Positions 1 through 4,407 of a stretch of DNA of 5,357 nt are shown here, one piece after another (position 1 is the stretch's first letter; the number at the start of each line of letters is the position of its first letter). This DNA comes from Chloroflexota bacterium (lineage in GTDB: Bacteria; Chloroflexota; Dehalococcoidia; Tepidiformales; Tepidiformaceae). Both the position numbers and the translations under genes were made by a program. The notes beneath the pieces were generated by a model. The model saw only the letters and a program-made list of their open reading frames with translations, did not search any database and had not been told where the DNA came from. The stretch lies in the NCBI GenBank assembly GCA_963169135.1, contig CAUJEQ010000135.1:1-5357 (forward strand). The letters are read 5' to 3'.

Positions 1-1
1 G

Positions 2-262
2 GCGACTTCACCGCTCACCGAAACCATCCAGGATCCCTCGCCAGACCATGTGGACGAACTCGTGACGCAACTGACGATCGCGACCGTCCGCGAGGCAACC
101 GAAAGGCTCCCCGAAGCACAGCGGCAGGTAATCTCCCTCCGTTTTGGCGCCGGGCTTTCCGTAGCCGAAACCGCGCAGGCCCTGGGCAAGACCGAAAACA
201 ACGTGAAAGTCCTCCAGCACAAAGCCATCGCCAAACTCCAGATCATGGTCCGGCACGAATGA
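2..262 (+). CDS. RNA polymerase sigma-70 family factor, C-terminal part (region 4), 5' partial
   Basis: The frame is open from base 2, so the gene begins upstream of the window and only the last 86 residues are seen. Visible residues about 33-80 form a sigma region 4 helix-turn-helix: the run ERLPEAQRQVISLRFGAGLS is followed by VAETAQALGKTENNVKVLQH, which is the usual 'leaves the -35 box to the recognition helix' layout. The protein stops soon after this domain, as is normal for ECF-type or short sigma-70 factors. A GTG at 50 is possible as a start on paper but would remove region 2, so a partial gene is the better reading. The stop overlaps the next gene's start in an ATGA (259-262), which implies translational coupling. 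Inference: it is the sigma factor of a sigma/membrane-partner pair. The exact sigma group cannot be assigned without region 2. Confidence 0.9.
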   Translation, partial: ATSPLTETIQDPSPDHVDELVTQLTIATVREATERLPEAQRQVISLRFGAGLSVAETAQALGKTENNVKVLQHKAIAKLQIMVRHE

Positions 263-1239
263 TTCGCCAACTCTTTGAACGCAAACCGAGCTACGCGGCC
301 CAGGTGCTCGCCGAAGCACAGTCCCTGCTCGATGACGGCCTCGACCTCGACTTCGTCCTGGGGCTCTTCCCCCACGATGAGGAGTGGCTCGCAGGCATGC
401 TCCAGACTTCGGCCGCCATCGAAGCGGCGTACGCCGGCGATTCGGCCAGCTACTACTTCGAAGGCTCGCTCAAGGCGAAGTTCCTGGCCGCCGCGAACCG
501 CCCCGCCCCCACCCCCATCGTCCTGCCCGCGCCCCAGTATTCGGGAACCCGGACCGCGGTCGCGAGCATGGGCGTCGTCTCGGCCGCCGCGGGCATCGGC
601 GTCCTCGCGCTCGGCTTCATCACCGCCGGCGATGCGGTGCCCGGCGATTGGAACTACACCTTCAAGTTGGCCAACGAACGGCTGGAATACACGCTCTCCC
701 GCGGTGATGGCCGCGTCGATGTCCAGTTCCGGCAGACCGAAAACCGCGTGTACGAACTCCAGCGCCTGACCCGGCGCGGCGATGTCTCCGTCTCCACGCT
801 CGAAAGCCTTGAACGGGAAGCTCGCGCCCTCGCCGAGCTTTCGAAGGTCCAGCCGCTCGACGACGTGCAGAAGGCCCGCGCCAAGAGCCTCGCCGAGCAG
901 GGCAGCGCCGTCTTCACCGAGGCGCGCAAGCAGCCCGAGATCGACGCCGCTCGCGTCGACGCCGCGGCAGCTGCCTTCAGCGATGCGGTCGCGACCGCGC
1001 TCGGCGCCCCGGTCAATGAGCTCCCGACCGCTACGGCAACCACCTCGCCGGAGCCCGAGCCGACCGAAACGGCTACCCCCGAACCGAGCGCGACGGCCGA
1101 GCCGACCGGGACGCCAACACCGGACGCGACCGGGACCTCGACCGCGGAACCGGGCGAGACCGCCGAAGCCACCACGACCGCGACCACACAGCCGCAGGAA
1201 AGCGCCACCGCGGAAGGCTCCTCGACCGCCGCTCCCTGA
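259..1239 (+). CDS. Single-pass membrane protein with DUF5667-like domain, putative sigma-factor partner
   Basis: This protein has 326 residues. Residues 1-80 are a soluble N-terminal part with a short acidic helical stretch (LDLDFVLGLFPHDEEWLAGM), likely cytoplasmic. One hydrophobic segment follows at about 99-123. Directly after it comes the DUF5667 hallmark, a PGDWNYTFKLANERLEYTLS stretch (128-147) leading into long charged helices to about 250. The tail (254-326) is low complexity, rich in T, P, E and A. The ATG start lies in the ATGA overlap with the sigma gene and no strong ribosome site is seen, which fits coupled translation. DUF5667 proteins are often next to sigma factors, but their function is not established to my knowledge. 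Inference: it acts as an anti-sigma or signal-sensing partner with its sensor outside the membrane. No zinc-binding anti-sigma motif (HxxxCxxC) is present, so the mechanism would differ from classical ZAS proteins. Confidence 0.8.
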   Translation: MIRQLFERKPSYAAQVLAEAQSLLDDGLDLDFVLGLFPHDEEWLAGMLQTSAAIEAAYAGDSASYYFEGSLKAKFLAAANRPAPTPIVLPAPQYSGTRTAVASMGVVSAAAGIGVLALGFITAGDAVPGDWNYTFKLANERLEYTLSRGDGRVDVQFRQTENRVYELQRLTRRGDVSVSTLESLEREARALAELSKVQPLDDVQKARAKSLAEQGSAVFTEARKQPEIDAARVDAAAAAFSDAVATALGAPVNELPTATATTSPEPEPTETATPEPSATAEPTGTPTPDATGTSTAEPGETAEATTTATTQPQESATAEGSSTAAP

Positions 1240-1318
1240 ACCCCCGGTTAACCCGAGCGTTGCCCGCTACCGGGCTCCTGCCTACCCTCAGCTTGCCCCC
1301 CAACCCGGAGAATGCCTG

Positions 1319-1876
1319 ATGCGACGATTGTCCTTCGCAGTTGCCCCGCTTGCCCTCGCGCTGCTGCTCGGCGCCTGTGGCGGAGAGGGCGACGACTCCC
1401 CCAACGGGGGCGACGAACCCACCGCGACCCCAACCCTGAGCCCCCTCGACGCCCAGCGCACAGCCGTCGCTGCGCAGGACCAGCCCCAGGTGCCCGATAC
1501 CCCGCTCCCCAAGCCGACCCCAGTGCCGGATGACACCCCTATCGTCCAGGTGGTTGCCGGCCAGACGCGCTATGCGCCGACGCGCACGGAGTTCGCCGCG
1601 CTGCCAACGGCGGAGATCCAGGCAGATGGCAAGACCGTCAAGGGTGTGACCATCGCCACTCTGGCCTCGCAGGTCGCAGCAGGCGCCGACGCGGTTGTCA
1701 CCATCCAGGGCACACGGGTGGACAACCTCCGCCTCGGTGCCGTCCGCTTCGCGCTGGCTGAGATCGCCGAAAACACGGTGGTGACGATCGACGAGGAGGG
1801 CCACGTCGCGCTCGCTTCATCGTTCATCCCGGCCGACCAGTGGTTGAACACCCTCACGGGGATAGCGTTTAACTAG
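1319..1876 (+). CDS. Predicted lipoprotein with Pro/Thr-rich linker
   Basis: This protein has 185 residues. Its N-terminus is a textbook lipoprotein signal: two arginines, a hydrophobic stretch (5-18) and the lipobox LGAC with Cys20 as the lipidated residue. Residues 21-75 are a flexible linker rich in G, D, P and T (PTATPTLSP, PLPKPTPVPDDTP). Residues 76-185 form one compact domain of mixed strands and helices ending in a tryptophan-containing helix (PADQWLNTLTGIAFN). The start at 1319 is chosen because GGAG at 1307-1310 sits 8 bases upstream and the signal peptide begins there. The frame is open far upstream, but that part is an arginine/proline-rich shadow of the DUF5667 gene. I do not recognise the C-terminal domain with confidence; a faint resemblance to molybdopterin-oxidoreductase-like folds is only an impression. 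It lies 79 bases after the DUF5667 gene and may be co-transcribed with it. Confidence 0.85.
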   Translation: MRRLSFAVAPLALALLLGACGGEGDDSPNGGDEPTATPTLSPLDAQRTAVAAQDQPQVPDTPLPKPTPVPDDTPIVQVVAGQTRYAPTRTEFAALPTAEIQADGKTVKGVTIATLASQVAAGADAVVTIQGTRVDNLRLGAVRFALAEIAENTVVTIDEEGHVALASSFIPADQWLNTLTGIAFN

Positions 1877-1878
1877 CC

Positions 1879-1892
1879 ATGAGGCATGAGGC
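1879..1892 (+). repeat. Two tandem heptamers ATGAGGC
   Basis: Two exact copies of ATGAGGC stand head to tail, beginning 2 bases after the lipoprotein stop codon. The same core in the other orientation recurs at 2106-2126. The two blocks are complementary over 14 bases with 2 mismatches, so they could pair across the intergenic region. Confidence 0.6.
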
Positions 1893-1973
1893 CGCCGGTA
1901 TCGCGCACATTGCAGCGGGATTCGGGCGAGGTGCATCCGAGGCGCATCAGGAATGATTCGCTGCGGCGGTGGT

Positions 1974-2024
1974 GGCACCACGGGTGCGGGCGGCACGCTG
2001 GGAGCGCGGTGCCGCGGTGGTGCC
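1974..2024. other. Intergenic two-part stem-loop
   Basis: GGCACCAC (1974-1981) is perfectly complementary to GTGGTGCC (2017-2024). Nested inside, GCGGCAC (1990-1996) pairs with GTGCCGC (2009-2015), and the loop can form a minor GCT-GGG-AGC hairpin (1997-2005). An 8-base bulge lies on the left side only. It can act as an intrinsic-terminator-like barrier on either strand, although no T-tract follows. Its function is inferred. Confidence 0.4.
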
Positions 2025-2056
2025 GAACCGGCGGCGTTCGGGCGACGGGCACCCCA

Positions 2057-2076
2057 GCGCGCCATCCCTGGCGCGC
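2057..2076. terminator. Perfect 8-bp hairpin between convergent genes
   Basis: GCGCGCCA (2057-2064), loop TCCC (2065-2068) and TGGCGCGC (2069-2076) form a perfect GC-rich stem. It lies between two convergent genes, where it could stop transcription from either side. There is no T-run after it in either direction, so it is not a canonical intrinsic terminator. Confidence 0.4.
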
Positions 2077-2105
2077 CTCGGATTGGCCGGGGTACCACCC
2101 AACTC

Positions 2106-2126
2106 GTGCCTCTTGCCTCGTGCCTC
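2106..2126 (+). repeat. Three tandem heptamers KTGCCTC
   Basis: Three units, GTGCCTC, TTGCCTC and GTGCCTC, stand in exact period 7, ending 4 bases before the stop of the leftward gene. In reverse complement they read GAGGCAN, the same core as the heptamers at 1879-1892. The pair therefore forms an inverted arrangement bracketing the intergenic region. Confidence 0.65.
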
Positions 2127-2130
2127 ACAC

Positions 2131-2598
2131 CTAGAACGCGTCGTCGCCGCCGGGCTTCCATGTGCGGAACATCGCGATGGCGTCGGGTGTGAAGAGCTCT
2201 TCCGCCAGCGCCCACTCCTCCGCGTTCCGGGGCGGCATCCCGTGCATCACCATCCCGCGGAGCGCGATCTCGGCTGCCGCCTGCTCGCGTGAGACGGGCG
2301 GCTCGCCCAGCGCCTCCACCACCCGGATGAGGGTCGCGCCCGCCGATGCCCGCCGGGCCGCATCGACGCGGTCATCCTCCAGCAGGTCCTCGAGCAGCCT
2401 CCACGCGACCGCGTGAAGGTCGCGCGCCGTGATGGCATCCCGCCTGGCGGGGCTGCCCTCCTCGCGTTCCTTCGCATTGGGCTTGTGTCCGGACGTGGCA
2501 CGGGCTCGCTCCTCATCGGTGTGGTACGGGCAAGCTGCGCCGAGGCGATTCTGGCAGTGTCCGCCCTTCCTGGTGATCGCTCCGCAAACGTCATTCAT
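2131..2598 (-). CDS. Hypothetical protein with N-terminal Cys/His (CGAxTRKG...C...CPYH) motif
   Basis: This protein has 155 residues, leftward. The N-terminus (residues 5-26) carries C5-x9-C15-x7-C23-x2-H26 within CGAITRKGGHC and CPYH, a likely small zinc-binding knuckle. I associate this C-A-x-T-R-x-G-x-x-C pattern with small phage-linked and accessory bacterial proteins. Residues 30-55 are charged and flexible. Residues 56-145 are predicted largely helical (DLHAVAWRLLEDLLEDDRVD and on), ending with an acidic-aromatic segment. The ATG at 2598 is preferred: AAGGA lies just upstream (3-base gap, rather tight), and the longer frame back to a TTG at 2682 would translate the heptad repeat at 2659-2686. 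However, the added part is cysteine-rich (CRFGCPCDSC), so the longer 183-residue form cannot be excluded. It is divergent from the HTH gene. A DNA-packaging (terminase small subunit-like) or regulatory role is only a guess. Confidence 0.7.
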   Translation of the reverse strand: MNDVCGAITRKGGHCQNRLGAACPYHTDEERARATSGHKPNAKEREEGSPARRDAITARDLHAVAWRLLEDLLEDDRVDAARRASAGATLIRVVEALGEPPVSREQAAAEIALRGMVMHGMPPRNAEEWALAEELFTPDAIAMFRTWKPGGDDAF

Positions 2599-2658
2599 CG
2601 GTCCTTCATCGCCCGCCGGGCACCGCACCGCCAAGGCGCAGCTGTCGCACGGGCACCC

Positions 2659-2686
2659 GAAACGGCAATCGAAAAACGGCAATCAA
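2659..2686 (-). repeat. Tandem 14-mer (double heptad) repeat
   Basis: Two 14-base units, GAAACGGCAATCGA and AAAACGGCAATCAA, match at 12 of 14 positions. Read on the minus strand they resolve into heptads containing GATTGCC and GTTTYSG, related to the GATTCNC heptads at 3197-3274. They lie just upstream of the preferred start of the leftward gene. Confidence 0.5.
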
Positions 2687-2737
2687 AAACCCGCCGGCCA
2701 ACCCGTGTCGACTTGTGCCCGGGGCGCCATTATCCGG

Positions 2738-2766
2738 TTGATGAATCAGAACATACGTTCTACTCT
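2738..2766 (+). promoter_or_regulatory. Sigma-70-type promoter of the HTH gene
   Basis: A -35 box TTGATG (2738-2743) and a -10 box TACTCT (2761-2766) are 17 bases apart, each matching consensus at 4 of 6 positions. Transcription would begin near 2773, giving a leader of about 28 bases that contains the ribosome site GAGGTGA (2791-2797). The surrounding DNA is less GC-rich than its neighbours. Minus-strand GATAAT (2734-2729) could be a -10 box for the divergent gene, though no good -35 goes with it. Confidence 0.5.
2748..2761. promoter_or_regulatory. Candidate LexA (SOS) operator
   Basis: AGAACATACGTTCT is a perfect 5+5 inverted repeat with a 4-base spacer. Its core GAACATACGTTC fits the known Gram-positive LexA/DinR consensus GAACRNRYGTTY at every position. 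It lies in the spacer between the -35 and -10 boxes and touches the first base of the -10 box, an ideal repressor position. Whether the host's LexA uses this motif is not known from the window. Confidence 0.5.
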
Positions 2767-2800
2767 CGGGAGCTACCAAAGCCAGCGTCCGAGGTGACCC

Positions 2801-3106
2801 GTGGACATGCCACTCGAGCTGCCGCAGCGCTCCGACGCGCTGCCCGAATACGTCGATTACGCCGATACCGGCTGCGATCTCTACCCGTCCTGCCTCCGCT
2901 GCCCCCTGCCGAAGTGCCGCTATGACACGAACGGCGGCGCTCCCGCGCTGCTGCGCGATGGGCGCGACCGCACCATCCAGCGAGCCGCGGCCCACGACGG
3001 CGTGTCGGTCGACGAACTGGCCCGGATGTTCGGGCTGTCGCGGCGAACCATCTTCCGCGTGCTCGAACGCGGCCGGTCGGGTAAAGGCCGCGCCGGCCAG
3101 GTGTAA
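2801..3106 (+). CDS. Small protein with four-cysteine cluster and helix-turn-helix
   Basis: This protein has 101 residues. Residues 25-39 read CDLYPSCLRCPLPKC, giving C25-x5-C31-x2-C34-x4-C39, which should bind zinc or an Fe-S cluster. Residues about 56-90 are a helix-turn-helix of the resolvase/sigma-like kind: a GVSVDELARMFGLSRRTIFR stretch with the recognition helix at about 79-88. The C-terminus is short and basic (RGRSGKGRAGQ). The GTG at 2801 is chosen because GAGG of GAGGTGA (2791-2797) lies 6 bases upstream; an ATG at 2807 is the alternative and loses only two residues. A good promoter with a LexA-like palindrome precedes it, and a strong hairpin follows, so it looks monocistronic. 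DNA binding is strongly suggested. The target and the role of the cysteines (metal structure or redox/iron sensing) are unknown. Confidence 0.8.
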   Translation: MDMPLELPQRSDALPEYVDYADTGCDLYPSCLRCPLPKCRYDTNGGAPALLRDGRDRTIQRAAAHDGVSVDELARMFGLSRRTIFRVLERGRSGKGRAGQV

Positions 3107-3151
3107 GACCTTCGCAGGCGGCCGGTCTAACCAGCGGGAATCCTCCCCAGC

Positions 3152-3187
3152 GTTGGGTCCGGCGGCTGCCCGGCTGCCGGGCCCAAC
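3152..3187 (+). terminator. Strong hairpin after the HTH gene
   Basis: GTTGGGTCCGGC (3152-3163) pairs with GCCGGGCCCAAC (3176-3187): 11 Watson-Crick pairs and one T-G wobble. The stem can be extended by three pairs into the 12-base loop. It lies 45 bases after the stop of the HTH gene and is followed by a C-run, not a T-run. It is therefore a likely but non-canonical terminator that separates this gene from holB. Confidence 0.5.
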
Positions 3188-3196
3188 CCCCACCAT

Positions 3197-3274
3197 CGAT
3201 CTGCGATTCACGATTTTCGATTCCCCGCCGCTACCCGGGCGGGACCGAATCGCGAATCGTGAATCGCGAATGGC
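3197..3274. repeat. Palindromic pair of heptamer arrays upstream of holB
   Basis: The left array is four units in exact period 7: CGATCTG, CGATTCA, CGATTTT, CGATTCC (3197-3224). The right array is four units: GAATCGC, GAATCGT, GAATCGC, GAATGGC (3247-3274). Bases 3199-3223 and 3247-3271 are complementary at 21 of 25 positions. The loop holds a further perfect 6-bp stem, CCCGCC/GGCGGG (3224-3229 with 3238-3243). The whole can form a long hairpin or cruciform ending about 30 bases before holB. It is a non-coding repeat element. A role in termination, mRNA stability or holB leader control is possible but not shown. Confidence 0.7.
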
Positions 3275-3303
3275 GGGGCGAGGGGGCTGGGGGGTAGGCT
3301 ACG

Positions 3304-4407
3304 GTGATGAGCGCGCGCGTCATCGGCCATGCGGACATTGTGCGGGAGCTCGCGGCCCTGGCAGCGAGCGAAGAGCCGCCGCATGCCCTCCTCTTCGCGG
3401 GACCTGATGGCAGCGGCCGCACCGCGCTCGCTATCGAGTACGCCCTCCGCCTGAACTGCGAACTCCTCAACCCGCCAACGACCGCGGGCGCCAGCCTGTT
3501 CGCCGGCGACTCCTCCCTCCTCGCTTCTCCTTCGTCCTCGCGCGAGCCGTGCGGCGAGTGCCGCCCCTGCCGGCTGATCCTCGAAGGCGCGCACCCCGAC
3601 ATCATCACCCTCGGCCCGGGCGACACCCTCTGCCGCCCGCGCGAGGGCGAATCGCACCCGAAGCACCCCGACTCGCGCGATATCCGCATCTGCCAGGTCC
3701 GCGGGCTGATCGACCTGGTGGCGCGTTACCCGTTCGAGGCGCGCCACAGGATGATCATCATCGACCCGGCCGACCGGTTCGGGCGCGAGGCCGCCCACAC
3801 CGTGTTGAAGACGCTGGAGGAGCCGCCCGGCCACACGGTCTTCTGCCTGGTCTCGGCCGCCCCCGAAGCGCTCCTCGAGACGATCGTCAGCCGCTGCCGC
3901 CGGATCGAGGTGCGGCCGGTGCCCCGCGCCCAGATCGAGGCCGGGCTGGTGGAACGGGGGTTCGACCGGGAGCTGGCCGCGCGCGCGGCAGAGGCCAGCC
4001 GGGGGCGCCCCGGGCGCGCCATCGAGTTCGCGCAGCACCCAGAGATGATGGGTGACCGCGGACGCCTGCTGGAGCGCTGCGCCCGGGTGGCCGCGGGGCC
4101 GCTCCGCGAACGCTTCACCTACGCCGCCGATCTCGCCACCCGCTGGCGAAACGACCGCCACGCCATCCTCGCCGAGATCGACGCCTGGGAAGCGTTCTGG
4201 GAGGAGCGCCTGCGCCAGGGCATTTCGGGCGCCGAGGACAGGGGCGGCCTTGCTGGCTGCGTCGAAGCGCTGCGCGCGATCACCACGGCCCGCGCCGACC
4301 TCCAGGCGAACGTGATGGCCCGGCCGGCCTTCGAGCTCATGCTCCTCGCCTTCCCGCACGTTACACTTGCCCTGAGCCCCGAGGAAGAATCCGCGGCCTA
4401 TGCCTGA
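3304..4407 (+). CDS. holB: DNA polymerase III subunit delta prime
   Basis: This is a clamp-loader subunit that helps load the sliding clamp on DNA at the replisome. It has 367 residues from GTG 3304 (366 from ATG 3307; the two codons are adjacent and I cannot choose firmly). The N-terminus is the AAA+ fold: VIGHADIVREL (6-16), then a Walker A-like GPDGSGRT (33-40) in which the usual lysine is arginine (R39). A zinc module of C52 plus C83-x2-C86-x2-C89 follows. Then come a DPADRFG segment in the Walker B region (154-160), AAHTVLKTLEEPPGHTVFCL (163-182), and the SRC motif (196-198). The C-terminal half is the helical collar domain. The arginine suggests it does not hydrolyse ATP, as is known for many delta prime proteins. 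The spacing C52 to C83 (30 residues) is much longer than the usual 8 or so. Its stop overlaps ricT by 8 bases. Confidence 0.93.
   Translation: MMSARVIGHADIVRELAALAASEEPPHALLFAGPDGSGRTALAIEYALRLNCELLNPPTTAGASLFAGDSSLLASPSSSREPCGECRPCRLILEGAHPDIITLGPGDTLCRPREGESHPKHPDSRDIRICQVRGLIDLVARYPFEARHRMIIIDPADRFGREAAHTVLKTLEEPPGHTVFCLVSAAPEALLETIVSRCRRIEVRPVPRAQIEAGLVERGFDRELAARAAEASRGRPGRAIEFAQHPEMMGDRGRLLERCARVAAGPLRERFTYAADLATRWRNDRHAILAEIDAWEAFWEERLRQGISGAEDRGGLAGCVEALRAITTARADLQANVMARPAFELMLLAFPHVTLALSPEEESAAYA
3511..3538 (+). repeat. Degenerate heptad array inside holB
   Basis: Four consecutive period-7 units, TCCTCCC, TCCTCGC, TTCTCCT and TCGTCCT, share T at position 1, T at 4 and C at 5. They encode residues 70-79 of holB, a serine-rich stretch (SSLLASPSSS) lying between the first and second zinc cysteines. 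This is where the protein is longer than usual. The resemblance to heptads may also be simple codon bias in a serine-rich loop. Confidence 0.35.

Larger units (their letters stand above)
1877..2130. other. Intergenic region between convergent genes, rich in hairpins
   Basis: About 250 bases separate the lipoprotein gene from the convergent leftward gene. No frame here gives a believable protein: all are arginine/proline-rich with no domain. The region starts and ends with tandem heptamers in opposite orientation (listed separately). Inside it are a two-part hairpin at 1974-2024 and a perfect 8-bp hairpin at 2057-2076. A direct repeat GAGGYGCATC lies at 1928-1937 and 1939-1948. The most economical reading is a bidirectional termination region with repeat elements. 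A small structured RNA or a short non-coding mobile element is possible but unsupported. Confidence 0.6.

Noticed and set aside
1246..1275. GGTTAACC palindrome (1246-1253) and small GCCCG/CGGGC hairpin (1262-1275) between the DUF5667 and lipoprotein genes.
   Set aside because: Both are short and expected by chance in such DNA. There is no T-run, and they do not by themselves support a terminator or operator.
782..1318. Upstream extension of the lipoprotein frame.
   Set aside because: The extension is an Arg/Pro/Ser-rich translation of the DUF5667 gene in another frame. The signal peptide and ribosome site place the true start at 1319.
1073..1804. Minus-strand frame of 243 codons opposite the DUF5667 and lipoprotein genes.
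   Set aside because: It spans the end of one good gene and most of another and is rich in arginine without domains, so it is a shadow.
1971..2100. T-box-like strings: GGTGGCACCACGGG (1971-1984, +) and GGGTGGTACCCCGG (2100-2087, -).
   Set aside because: They resemble the T-box antiterminator core, but no stem I with specifier loop is evident and no aminoacyl-tRNA synthetase or amino-acid gene follows in either direction. The strings are also largely explained by local palindromes.
1886..2292. Several rightward frames of 79-107 codons across the intergenic region.
   Set aside because: They have arginine-rich, domain-free translations, overlap the leftward gene and heptads, and have no ribosome site.
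2413..2925. Rightward frame of 170 codons over the leftward gene and the divergent promoter.
   Set aside because: It runs through the promoter, the LexA-like palindrome and the start of the HTH gene in another frame, with no recognisable domain.
3237..3294. G-rich stretch before holB as a G-quadruplex.
   Set aside because: There are several G-runs, but only three lie close together (3275-3278, 3282-3286, 3289-3294). A fourth would have to come from the palindrome loop through a long loop, so the case is weak.
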